Positions 1 to 7,112 of a stretch of 16,771 bases of DNA are shown here, piece by piece (positions within the stretch are counted from its first letter, which is position 1; the number at the start of each line of letters is the position of its first letter). This DNA comes from an uncultured Eubacteriales bacterium. GTDB taxonomy: Bacteria; Bacillota; Clostridia; Oscillospirales; Oscillospiraceae. The notes beneath the pieces were generated by a model that searched no databases, was not told the DNA's origin, and saw nothing but the letters and a program-made list of their open reading frames with translations. The DNA lies in assembly GCA_900545805.1 (NCBI GenBank), contig URAL01000038.1, positions 1 through 16,771 on the forward strand, written 5' to 3'. Position numbers and translations under genes: made by a program.

Positions 1-54
1 GGCAGCAGCGGTGAATTTGACGATTTTATTGAATATGTAAGCCTGGATAAATAA
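1..54 (+). CDS. 3' end of an unidentified rightward gene (partial)
   Basis: Frame 1 reads 17 codons from the window edge to a TAA at 52-54, giving a C-terminus GSSGEFDDFIEYVSLDK. The start lies outside the window and the tail is too short to assign a family. It is supported as a gene end because an intrinsic terminator begins within about 7 bases of the stop and the next gene converges on it from the other strand. It could also be chance, since 17 open codons alone prove little. Confidence 0.6.
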   Translation, partial: GSSGEFDDFIEYVSLDK

Positions 55-84
55 CAAAAAAGCTCCCCACGGGGAGCTTTTTTT
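55..84. terminator. bidirectional intrinsic terminator
   Basis: The arms AGCTCCC (61-67) and GGGAGCT (72-78) pair around a CACG loop. A run of Ts follows on the + strand (78-84) and a run of As precedes (56-61), which gives a T tail on the - strand. It serves both the rightward gene ending at 54 and the leftward permease ending at 83, whose stop codon lies in the T tract. Confidence 0.9.
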
Positions 85-2113
85 ACTTGCTGACTATCTT
101 ATAATATGTGTTCGAGGTTTTTTTGTACACGAGGGCGTACAGCAGGGCGAAGACGAGGAAGCTTATGACCGTCATCCAGATAAGAAAGCCCGTGTTGTAG
201 AAGCTGAACATGTACAGTATCTTGCGGATAAACGGGAAGGCGAAGGCCAGGTGCAGTCCGGCGAACAGCAGCGGAAGGAAGAACACCGTCAGAAGCTGAG
301 AGTTTATGCTGCGTCGTATCTCGGGCTTTGTCATGCCGACCTTCTGCATGATCTCGAACCTCTGCGCATCCTCATAGCCCTCGGAAAGCTGCTTGTAGTA
401 GATGATGAGCACCGCCGCGCAGCTGAACACGAGGCTGAGTGTAACTCCGAGGAAGAACAGGCCGCCATAGACTGCGGCAAAGTCGGCGTACTCGGCAGCC
501 CGCGATTCGTAGGACAGGTACTGCCAGCCGCTGCTGCCGTCCTTGTCGGAAAATCCGCCGTTTTCCGAGGCCGCGGCAATCATATTGCAGACCTTGTCCT
601 GCTCCTCAAGCTCATTCGAGCAGTCAAAGTCGTATATCCATTTTAAGCGGACAACGGATTCTCCCGCGCCGTCAACAAGCCGCTCGGCGGTCTTGTCAAA
701 ATCGGAAACGACAAGCGTTATCGTGGGGCTTATTTCAGCGCCGCTGCCGTCGGCAAGGGGCATGGCGTCAAGAGTCTTCTTCACGGTGAAGGTCTCGACG
801 CTCCCGAGGGATATGGTTTTGAGACTGTAATCCGTCCGCAGCGCGTGCAGGAGCACCTCGTTCTCGGCAAGCGTTTCGCCTTTGCCGCTTATCCTGTTGT
901 AGTCGGACAGCGAAACTATGCGCAGGTTTACGATCCTGCCGTAATCGCTTAAGTTGCTGCTGCCGGAAAAGCGCTCGGAGATGTCGAAAACGCCGTTTTC
1001 AAAGCCTCCGGACATGCTGAGCTGCCGGAAATCGAGGATGTTTTTCCGCTCAGTATCTCCGAGAGCGGAGACGAGCTTATCGCGCAGAGCATCGGCCTTT
1101 TCCTCTGTCAGGGATGTGCTTGCGTCATAGCCGAAGGTGACGTTGATATCACGCGGATAGCGTGCGTTGACGGAGTCGACCATGCCGAAGTACAGGCAGC
1201 AGGTGGAGGATATCGTGACCAGCACCATCGTTGCGAGGATGCAGATCGACGCAAGCCCCGCGCCGTTGCGCTTCATGCGGTAGGTCATCGAGGAAACGGA
1301 GACGAAGTGCCGGGGCGTGTAGTAATAGCGCTTGTTTTTCTGAAGAATTTTGCACAGCAGGACGCTGCCCGATATGAAAACGAGATAAGTGCCGACGATG
1401 ACCATGATGACGGCGATGAAGAAGATCGTGAGCGCCTGCAGGGGCTCCTTTATGCTGACGGCAAGGATGTAGGCCGCGGAGAGCAGGACAATGCCCGCTA
1501 TGCCAAGCACGGGATTTGCCTTGACGGGCTTTTCGCCGTAGCTTTCGCTGTGCACGAGCTCGACCGCCGTGCTGCGGTGCAGCTTGATGAGGCTGCTGAT
1601 GTAGATCAGCGCGAAAATGCCGCCGAAGTACAGGAGCATGTATTCGATGGCGGGAAGCGATATGTGCAGCGAATAATCCGCCGTGCCGCCGAGCATGTGC
1701 AGAAATATCATTTCCGCGAGCTTTGAAAGCAGCGCTCCGATAAATATGCCGCCGATAAGCGACAGCAGCGCAGTCAGCAGTGTCTCCCACGCGAGGATGC
1801 GCGAGATGTTGTGCTTGTTCATGCCCAAGATGCTGTAAAGGCCGAACTCCTTGTATCTGCGGCGCACGAGGAAGCTGTTGCAGTAAAACAGGAACAGCAG
1901 CGCGAACGCGACGATGACGAATACGCCGAACGACAGCGTCGACTGTGCCGCCGTACCTCCGCGCATACCGTCCAAAAGGTCGCCCGACGCGAGATAGAAC
2001 ATGATGTAGAACACGGCCGCCGTTCCGGCCGAGGCGAGGATATACGGGACGAACAGCCGCTTGTTTTTCCTGATGCCGCTCCACGCGAGACGGGGATAGA
2101 AACCGAGCTTCAT
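83..2113 (-). CDS. BceB-type ABC transporter permease (FtsX domains)
   Basis: Predicted 676-aa membrane subunit of a peptide-sensing/detoxifying ABC transporter. About ten TM segments are visible: roughly 20-42, 60-82, 108-130, 155-174, 203-220, 226-255 and 286-310, then a large polar extracytoplasmic domain at about 311-550, then three more to the C-terminus. This 7 + big loop + 3 layout and the length fit the BceB/VraG family. FtsX-type cytoplasmic motifs occur twice, RRRYKEFGLYSILGM (84-98) and RFEIMQKVGMTKPEI near the C-terminus. The loop is where this family binds lipid II-cycle antibiotics or their targets; the ligand here is unknown. The ATG overlaps the TGA of the upstream ATPase gene by 4 bases (ATGA), which indicates translational coupling. 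A role in antimicrobial-peptide resistance is inferred from the family, not proven. Confidence 0.9.
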   Translation of the reverse strand: MKLGFYPRLAWSGIRKNKRLFVPYILASAGTAAVFYIMFYLASGDLLDGMRGGTAAQSTLSFGVFVIVAFALLFLFYCNSFLVRRRYKEFGLYSILGMNKHNISRILAWETLLTALLSLIGGIFIGALLSKLAEMIFLHMLGGTADYSLHISLPAIEYMLLYFGGIFALIYISSLIKLHRSTAVELVHSESYGEKPVKANPVLGIAGIVLLSAAYILAVSIKEPLQALTIFFIAVIMVIVGTYLVFISGSVLLCKILQKNKRYYYTPRHFVSVSSMTYRMKRNGAGLASICILATMVLVTISSTCCLYFGMVDSVNARYPRDINVTFGYDASTSLTEEKADALRDKLVSALGDTERKNILDFRQLSMSGGFENGVFDISERFSGSSNLSDYGRIVNLRIVSLSDYNRISGKGETLAENEVLLHALRTDYSLKTISLGSVETFTVKKTLDAMPLADGSGAEISPTITLVVSDFDKTAERLVDGAGESVVRLKWIYDFDCSNELEEQDKVCNMIAAASENGGFSDKDGSSGWQYLSYESRAAEYADFAAVYGGLFFLGVTLSLVFSCAAVLIIYYKQLSEGYEDAQRFEIMQKVGMTKPEIRRSINSQLLTVFFLPLLFAGLHLAFAFPFIRKILYMFSFYNTGFLIWMTVISFLVFALLYALVYKKTSNTYYKIVSK

Positions 2114-2874
2114 TTCACTTCACCGCCCGACGCAAGAATAGTCAGGGTGTCCGAGATCTTCTGGTAAAGCTGCTGATCGGTGCATTCGCCGCGATAGATC
2201 TGGTGGAACAGCTCGCCGTCCTTTATAAACAGGATGCGCTGCGCGTGGGACGCGGCCTTGACCGAGTGCGTGACCATGAGTATGGTCTGCCCCCTTTTGT
2301 TTATCTGCTCGAACAGGCCGAGAAGCTCGTCGGTGGATTTGGAGTCGAGCGCACCCGTCGGCTCGTCGGCGAGGATAAGGCGCGGATTGGTTATGATCGC
2401 CCTTGCGACGGCCGCTCGCTGCTTCTGGCCGCCGGATATCTCATAGGGGTACTTTTTCAGCAGCGGCGTGAGGCCCAGCTCCTTTGCCGCCGGCAGCAGG
2501 CGCGAGGTCATCTCGTCATAGCTCTTGCCCGCAAGCACCAGCGGAAGCAGGATGTTGTCCTGAACGGTAAAGGTGTCCAGCAGGTTAAACTCCTGGAACA
2601 CGAAGCCGAGATTGTCGCGGCGGAAGGTCGCAACGTCGCTCTCCTTTATCTTGCCGAGGTCCCTGCCGTCGAGAATGACCGTGCCGCCCGTAGGCTTGTC
2701 CAGCGCGGCCAGCAGATTCAAAAGCGTCGTCTTGCCTGAGCCCGATTCGCCCATGATGGCGACGTACTCGCCCTCCTCGACGCTGAAGCTTACGTTTTTG
2801 AGCGCCTCGACCCGGTTTCCTCCGAAGCGGGTGCTGTACACTTTTCTGAGATTTTCAACAGTCAAAATACTCAT
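2110..2874 (-). CDS. BceA-type ABC transporter ATP-binding protein
   Basis: A 254-aa nucleotide-binding subunit partnering the downstream permease. Numbered from the chosen start: Walker A GESGSGKT (42-49), Q-loop Q94, signature SGGQKQR (147-153), Walker B LILADEPT (167-173) with catalytic E171, and H-loop H203. It resembles the MacB/LolD/BceA class. The frame stays open 20 codons upstream to an ATG at 2934. I take the ATG at 2872-2874 because GGAGGTA lies 6 bases before it and because the longer N-terminus (MVSGQFVLYN...) would include the predicted promoter. No BceRS-type sensor kinase or response regulator is present in the window, so any regulator is encoded elsewhere. Confidence 0.93.
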   Translation of the reverse strand: MSILTVENLRKVYSTRFGGNRVEALKNVSFSVEEGEYVAIMGESGSGKTTLLNLLAALDKPTGGTVILDGRDLGKIKESDVATFRRDNLGFVFQEFNLLDTFTVQDNILLPLVLAGKSYDEMTSRLLPAAKELGLTPLLKKYPYEISGGQKQRAAVARAIITNPRLILADEPTGALDSKSTDELLGLFEQINKRGQTILMVTHSVKAASHAQRILFIKDGELFHQIYRGECTDQQLYQKISDTLTILASGGEVK

Positions 2875-2880
2875 TGCTTT

Positions 2881-2887
2881 TACCTCC
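2881..2887 (-). promoter_or_regulatory. ribosome binding site fixing the ATPase start
   Basis: GGAGGTA on the - strand, 6 bases before the ATG at 2874. It decides for the 254-aa form over the 274-aa reading. Confidence 0.85.
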
Positions 2888-2904
2888 AACGGATTTACGC
2901 TCTT

Positions 2905-2982
2905 ATTGTACAGCACAAATTGCCCGGAAACCATCGATTGGGCTTACATTTTCGCCGCAACTGCTTACATTCCTGTCACATT
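2905..2982 (-). promoter_or_regulatory. putative promoter with tandem upstream repeats for the ABC operon
   Basis: TACAAT (2905-2910) is a good -10 box placed to give a leader of about 24 nt. No recognisable -35 lies 16-18 bp upstream. Instead, + strand TTACATT occurs at 2944-2950 and 2965-2971, and TCACATT at 2976-2982. The spacings are 21 and 11 bp, i.e. two turns and one turn of helix. Direct repeats on that phase beside a weak -35 are typical of OmpR/PhoB-class response-regulator sites. The repeats overlap the 3' end of the glycosyltransferase gene. The regulator assignment is inference. Confidence 0.4.
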
Positions 2983-4251
2983 CGCTGCTTTAGCCGTATC
3001 GGTGCAGCGTCTGTGCGCCTGTGAAAGGTCTGCGAGCGTGCGCGTGTGCAGGATCGGCTGCCAGCCCGGATTTTTGAACATCGCCGCGATGCAGATTGGA
3101 ACGAAGGTCAGCATGAACAGGGGGAAGGTGAAGGCGTAAAGCACCTTTTTTGCCGCGGTGCAGCGGATATTTTTCCACTCCGAAAGCGTGGTTATCGCGC
3201 CGACGGCAAACAGTGTGAGGTACAGCCCGGCAACGGTCTGCCAGACCGCCGTGCCGAGCCCGGCCCAGTCGCCGCCGGAAACGAGATTCGCTATCGCCGC
3301 GCCGATATTCACGACGATGCTCAGGCCTGTGAGTATAGCTGCCGGCATGATGCACATAGCCATGTCGTAGCACGAAAAGCTACCGCGCAGCATCCCGCGC
3401 AGAAGACGGCCGCCATAGCGTGCGAACACCTGCATATATCCGCGGGACCAGCGCATGCGCTGCCGCCAGGACTGCCTGAAGGTCACCGGCTGCTCGTCGT
3501 AGGTTATTGCATCCGGACAGTAGCCGATCTTAACTCCGTCGGTCACATTGTCGATGGTAAACTCGATGTCCTCCGTCAGCAGGAAGAAGCGCCAGCCGCC
3601 GCAGCGCTCAAGGATCCTGCGGGTGAAGAGAAAGCCCGTGCCCGACACGGCGCAGCTGCTGCCGACCGCGGCGCGTGCGCCGTTGAGATAGCGCGACTCG
3701 CGCAGAAACCACAGGCCGATGCCAGCAGAGAGCCAGTTGTCGCCGTAGTTTTTCGAGTTGCGGTAGCAGGTGACGATATCGTGCCCCCGCTCGGCGCAGC
3801 CGCACATGGCGGCGATGAAGCCGGGGTCGAGAATATTGTCCGCATCGAGAACGATGTACGCATCGTAGCTCAGTCCGAGCTTTTGCAGCCTGTACAGCAG
3901 GAAGTTCAAAACATAGCCCTTGCCGACATGCTCGGTGTCCTGCCGCTCGAACACCCTTGCGCCGCGCCCGCGTGCTGTCTCGGCTGTGCGGTCGGTGCAG
4001 TTATCCGCGCCGACTATGATGTCTATAAGCTGCTGAGGATAGTCCTGCGCACGGATGCTGTCGATGAGCTCGCCGATGACTGCCTGCTCGTTTCGCGCTG
4101 CAATCAGCACCGCAACGCGCTTGCCGCGGCTTTCAAGATACGAATATTTCCTCTGCGTCAGAAGTCCGATGGGTATGTATACTAACTGATACGAATAGCA
4201 CAGAAGGAATACACTCATTATTATAAGGTTGATCATTTCGACAGTGCTCAT
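2965..4251 (-). CDS. membrane-bound GT2 family glycosyltransferase
   Basis: A 428-aa protein with an N-terminal TM segment (about 5-30), a cytoplasmic GT-A catalytic domain (about 44-280) and several C-terminal TM segments (about 295-320, 330-360, 375-395). Visible catalytic signatures are AARNE (51-55), nucleotide-binding DADN (136-139, the DxD), TED (226-228, catalytic Asp region) and QRMRW (264-268, the QxxRW of processive synthases). This is the layout of polysaccharide synthases such as poly-GlcNAc, hyaluronan or cellulose-type enzymes, but substrate cannot be read from sequence. No PilZ domain or partner polymerisation gene is nearby. The C-terminal tail (TRTLADLSQAHRRC...) is polar and probably cytoplasmic. 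The ATG at 4249-4251 is preceded by AGGTG 5 bases upstream. It has its own promoter and is followed 90 bp later by the ABC operon. Confidence 0.88.
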   Translation of the reverse strand: MSTVEMINLIIMSVFLLCYSYQLVYIPIGLLTQRKYSYLESRGKRVAVLIAARNEQAVIGELIDSIRAQDYPQQLIDIIVGADNCTDRTAETARGRGARVFERQDTEHVGKGYVLNFLLYRLQKLGLSYDAYIVLDADNILDPGFIAAMCGCAERGHDIVTCYRNSKNYGDNWLSAGIGLWFLRESRYLNGARAAVGSSCAVSGTGFLFTRRILERCGGWRFFLLTEDIEFTIDNVTDGVKIGYCPDAITYDEQPVTFRQSWRQRMRWSRGYMQVFARYGGRLLRGMLRGSFSCYDMAMCIMPAAILTGLSIVVNIGAAIANLVSGGDWAGLGTAVWQTVAGLYLTLFAVGAITTLSEWKNIRCTAAKKVLYAFTFPLFMLTFVPICIAAMFKNPGWQPILHTRTLADLSQAHRRCTDTAKAANVTGM

Positions 4252-4302
4252 ACGCTCACCTCAAATACTTCTTACGTTTTCTTTACAACTGTATGACTTA
4301 TT

Positions 4303-4342
4303 CTAACACAGTTAGGATACACATAAACGAAATCTGTGTCAA
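4303..4342 (-). promoter_or_regulatory. sigma-A-type promoter of the glycosyltransferase gene with operator-like palindrome
   Basis: On the - strand a perfect -35 TTGACA (4337-4342) is followed after 17 bp by TATCCT (4314-4319, 4 of 6). Transcription would start near 4307, leaving a leader of about 56 nt. An inverted repeat CTAAC-ACA-GTTAG (4303-4315) overlaps the end of the -10 and the predicted +1, the position expected for a repressor site. No DNA-binding protein assignable to it is in the window. Confidence 0.55.
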
Positions 4343-4502
4343 GTCTTTTTTCATGGTATGTTTTTTCATTTTTATATCCTTTTTTGCAGGTGCTTTAACG
4401 CCGCTGCGGATATGGCGATTTCCCCCGCCCGTCTTTTTCCCCACTCAGCTTCGACACCGGACAAGCGCAATAAATGTACAGGTGCAGTCTCGATCTGCCG
4501 CT

Positions 4503-4543
4503 GAAAAAGAAAAAAGCCGGCAGGATAAAAATCCTGCCGGCTT
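4503..4543 (-). terminator. strong intrinsic terminator of the 596-aa coiled-coil gene
   Basis: A 13-bp perfect stem (4514-4526 with 4531-4543, core GCCGGCAGGA) has an AAAA loop. On the - strand it is followed by a T-rich tract (complement of 4503-4513). It ends the leftward transcript about 100 nt after the stop codon. Confidence 0.92.
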
Positions 4544-4642
4544 CCAGCCGTCGGGGTCATCACGTGCTCACCCCGGACCGGAGAACGATCTGTATACCGT
4601 CTCGCCTGGCCATCGGCTTATTATTTATTGTTATATCGGAGC

Positions 4643-6433
4643 TTACTCCTTGACGGTCTCCTCATCGGCTGCTGCCTCTGCGGGCTTCTCCGCCTCGATG
4701 ACCTTCTCGTCGGCTGCCTCTGCGGGCTTCTCCGCCTCAATGACCTTCTCGTCGGCTGCTTTTTCCGTTGCTGCCGCCGCCGCTGCTGCGGCTGCTGCCT
4801 CTGCTGCCGCATAGCCGGCCGCGTAAGCGCTTGCCGTGTCGGTGTAAACATCGTCGTCGTTATCCTCGGCGGCTGCCGCTGCAAGAGCAGCTTCCTTATC
4901 CTTGGCCGCCTTGCTTGCGATAAAGGCGAAGATAACGCCCAGGATCGCAGCGCCTGCGAGGACGCAGATAGCGGTCAGGTGGAGCGAGCCGGAGTACTCC
5001 TGAATGGGAGCAAAGTCAAGCTTCGCGGCGGTCTCGCCGACATAGTTGCCGGCCGAATCGACACGGATGGTGTAGACATAGTCGTGGAACTTGGTGACAA
5101 GTCCGGTCACGAGAACAGCGATTGCCAGTATAGCGGAGATAAGACCCAGGGTCTTGCCGGTGCGCTTGCTGCCGCTGACGGCCGCAACGATACCGAAGAT
5201 ACCGGCGATGATGCCGAGGATCGCCGCAACTGCGAGAGCAACGTACATGCCGACGCGGACGAACACCTCGCTCTTGATGTCGGCTTCCTGATCGACCAGG
5301 TACTGCTCTGCAAGCTCGGTGAGCCTTTTGCACTTGTCGAGGTCGAGCATCGGGAAGCCGTTCTTGACGACGGGCTGGCCGTTCTCATCGACCTTGTACA
5401 TGTTGGCGATGACGTACTCGCCGAACTCCTCATACACTTCCTCGTTGACGTGTGCTCTGCCGTTTTCCTTGACGATGAGGTTGTCGGGAATCTCAAGGCC
5501 GTACTCCACTGCCAGATACTCGGGCAGGCTCTTTACGGTCTCTTCGCCGCCGTAGTAGCTGAAGCAGGGCTGCATGCCTTCAAACAGAGCTCTTGCGCCG
5601 TCGGCGAGGGTGAGCTCGCCCTGCTCGAAAACGGAAAGCTGAGCCCTGCCGTCTTCAAGCTGGCCTTCGGCTGCCACGAGCTTTTCCGCGCCGGCTGCAA
5701 GATCCTTACGGCCTGCCGCGAGCTTAGCTTCGCCCTCCGCCAGAGCCTTTTCCGCCTCTGCAAGCTGCTTCTTGCCGGCTTCAAGCTGTGCAAGGCCGTC
5801 CTCATACTCCTTGAGCTGAGCCTTGCCGTCTGCAACCATCTGATTGATGTATGCGGGGAAATCGGTCACGTCTGCGGGGATATTAAGGCCGAGACGTGCG
5901 CCGAGAGGACGGACGATGGAAACGAACCAGACCTGTGCGCTGTCAAAGCCGGGGAGCTTTGCGATGGTTCCGTCACGGAACTGGACGTACTGGTTCAGGT
6001 AAGGCAGCAGGGGCTCGATCTTTGCGAGCTTTTCCTTGCCCTCGTTGTAAGCCTGGGTGTTGGCGTCGATCTTTGCCTGGCCCTCTGCCAGAGCCTTCTT
6101 GCCGGCCTCGTAAGCGGCATAGCCCTCTGCCAGGGCCTTTTCACCGGCCGCGAGCGTCGCCTGACCGGCGGCATAGTCGCTCTTGCCCTTGGTGTACTGG
6201 CTCAGACCGTCGGTATAGGTTCCTACACCGGTGATATAGGTCTGCTCATTTTCACTGAGCTGGGCGATGCCTGCCTGTGCGGTCTTGAGATTTTCTCTCG
6301 CAAAAGCTGCGTCAGCAGTCTTATACTCCTGGATATTCAGAACGTCACGAACGCCGGCGACGCAGGCGAACAGTCCGAATATGCACGCAAGGATAAGGAT
6401 GATGCTGAAGACCATAAGTAATACTCGTTTCAT
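4643..6433 (-). CDS. four-TM membrane protein with extracytoplasmic Gly-heptad coiled coil
   Basis: A 596-aa protein of unknown function. TM1 is at about 4-27 after a basic MKR start. An outside region (about 28-390) follows, then TM2 (393-418), a short basic loop SGSKRTGKT, TM3 (427-447), a loop with HDYVYTI, and TM4 (484-506), with the C-terminus inside. The outside region holds two helical arms. In arm 1 Gly recurs exactly every seventh residue (83, 90, 97, 104, 111, 118). In arm 2 it falls at 213, 220, 234, 241, 248 and 262. These are X-X-X-Leu-X-X-Gly-type heptads, known from YhgE/Pip and some MMPL proteins. A segment of about 60 residues between the arms suggests a hairpin. The cytoplasmic tail (507-596) is Ala-rich with a duplicated ADEKVIEAEKPAEA block. 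It shares its whole layout with the 564-aa protein at 12431-14125. GGGAGG lies 6 bases before the ATG. It stands alone, with a terminator after it and no partner gene adjacent. Confidence 0.8.
   Translation of the reverse strand: MKRVLLMVFSIILILACIFGLFACVAGVRDVLNIQEYKTADAAFARENLKTAQAGIAQLSENEQTYITGVGTYTDGLSQYTKGKSDYAAGQATLAAGEKALAEGYAAYEAGKKALAEGQAKIDANTQAYNEGKEKLAKIEPLLPYLNQYVQFRDGTIAKLPGFDSAQVWFVSIVRPLGARLGLNIPADVTDFPAYINQMVADGKAQLKEYEDGLAQLEAGKKQLAEAEKALAEGEAKLAAGRKDLAAGAEKLVAAEGQLEDGRAQLSVFEQGELTLADGARALFEGMQPCFSYYGGEETVKSLPEYLAVEYGLEIPDNLIVKENGRAHVNEEVYEEFGEYVIANMYKVDENGQPVVKNGFPMLDLDKCKRLTELAEQYLVDQEADIKSEVFVRVGMYVALAVAAILGIIAGIFGIVAAVSGSKRTGKTLGLISAILAIAVLVTGLVTKFHDYVYTIRVDSAGNYVGETAAKLDFAPIQEYSGSLHLTAICVLAGAAILGVIFAFIASKAAKDKEAALAAAAAEDNDDDVYTDTASAYAAGYAAAEAAAAAAAAAATEKAADEKVIEAEKPAEAADEKVIEAEKPAEAAADEETVKE
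4674..4757. repeat. 42-bp tandem duplication inside the coiled-coil gene
   Basis: 4674-4715 and 4716-4757 are adjacent 42-bp copies differing at one base (G to A, synonymous). They encode the twofold ADEKVIEAEKPAEA block of the cytoplasmic tail. The near identity points to a recent duplication that keeps the frame. Confidence 0.95.
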
Positions 6434-6478
6434 TGTTTTCCTCCCTAAGTTTTATATAAATATTACTTAATGACTATT

Positions 6479-6498
6479 TATGTATAACTCAATACATA
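6479..6498. promoter_or_regulatory. inverted repeat, possible operator
   Basis: TATGTAT (6479-6485) and ATACATA (6492-6498) form a perfect 7-6-7 palindrome upstream of the 596-aa coiled-coil gene. The size fits a dimeric repressor site, but an AT-rich chance palindrome is possible. Confidence 0.3.
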
Positions 6499-6616
6499 TC
6501 CGCCGTTTTTGTTTGTCTTTTTGTCATTGTAACATATGGTGACAAAATAGTAAAGAGAAAATGACAGAAAACTTGAAAATTTATAGACTTTTTTCTTAGT
6601 AAATATGCTGAAAAAT

Positions 6617-6658
6617 ACGATTTGGCCGATACATCAGTAAAAAACATAGCCAAATCGT
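6617..6658. repeat. 10-bp perfect inverted repeat
   Basis: ACGATTTGGC (6617-6626) and GCCAAATCGT (6649-6658) flank 22 bases. Read on the - strand the second arm is followed by ATTTTT, so it could end leftward transcripts coming from mscL and the repeat element. The long loop makes this uncertain. Confidence 0.4.
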
Positions 6659-6770
6659 CAGATATGTCACAATTTCCTGTTTACATATTATACACAATTT
6701 GCCCAGGCAATTGTGAACAAATCATGAATATTTTTAGCGGCGCTTTTTTAGTGGCGCACGGACATTGTAC

Positions 6771-7098
6771 GGATACGTTTATTGCGTGAACCCGGTATCG
6801 AAAATGCTGCGGAAACCGGAAAACTTACGCTTCCCAACACTGTGCCGCACCCTGTAGTGAACTTATCTTGCCTGTTCCGCTTGCCGCGGTTTTCTCCGCA
6901 CTCTCCGGTCGTGATTCTGTAATTGACGTATTGGTACGATGTAAATGCGGCTCTGAAAAATCACCTCATCCGTCAGCCTTCGGCCGCCACCGTCCCCTCA
7001 AGGGGAAGGCAGGGGTGCGGGCAAAACCTTTGCACCAAATCAGCACAATTATACGTTGCGCGAAACGTTGCGGTTTGTTCCGTTTTTCCGATACCGGG
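6771..7098. repeat. inverted-repeat-bounded element, copy 1
   Basis: The left end carries CCCGGTATCGAAAA (6791-6804), preceded by a conserved GGATACGTTTATTGCG flank (6771-6786). The right end carries CGATACCGGG (7089-7098), the inverse of CCCGGTATCG. 6773-6807 is identical over 35 bases to 7596-7630. The interior includes a second repeat type, GCCTTC...CCCCTCAAGGGG...GAAGGC (6976-7010), which I recall as widespread in Firmicutes genomes. There is no ORF, so it resembles a non-autonomous miniature element. No target duplication was identified. Confidence 0.7.
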
Positions 7099-7112
7099 CG
7101 CCGGCAGCCGCC

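Larger units (their letters stand above)
4252..4642. other. 391-nt intergenic region between GT2 and coiled-coil genes
   Basis: 4252-4342 carries the GT2 leader and promoter. 4343-4500 is T-rich on the + strand, then mixed, and I see no gene or conserved element in it. 4503-4543 is the terminator of the rightmost gene. 4549-4622 is GC-rich with several possible stems on the - strand, between the coiled-coil gene's stop codon and its terminator, so it would be the 3' untranslated part of that transcript. Confidence 0.6.
6434..7112. other. 679-nt intergenic region upstream of the coiled-coil gene
   Basis: 6434-6770 is AT-rich and carries the 5' region of the 596-aa gene. I could not place a convincing -35/-10 pair there. 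It holds an inverted repeat TATGTAT-6-ATACATA (6479-6498), a possible operator about 50 bp before the ATG, and a 10-bp inverted repeat at 6617-6658. 6771-7098 is the first copy of the repeat element. No coding sequence is supported. Confidence 0.6.

Noticed and set aside
1149..2084. 311-codon - strand frame inside the permease gene
   Set aside because: It is an Arg/His-rich shifted-frame shadow of the permease with no start signals of its own.
4298..4369. 23-codon - strand ORF (MKKHTMKKDLTQ...) upstream of the glycosyltransferase, with an AAGGA-like site
   Set aside because: It contains the predicted -35 and -10 boxes of the glycosyltransferase promoter and no upstream promoter was found, so chance is more likely.
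4628..6421. 597-codon open frame on the + strand fully opposite the coiled-coil gene
   Set aside because: It mirrors the biased Ala/Glu/Lys/Leu codons of the real gene, has no good ribosome site, and its product has no family features. The - strand frame has TM segments, heptads, a ribosome site and a terminator.
6725..6765. Terminator from the GGCGC repeats around a T run
   Set aside because: The GGCGC copies are direct, not inverted, so they do not form a useful stem.
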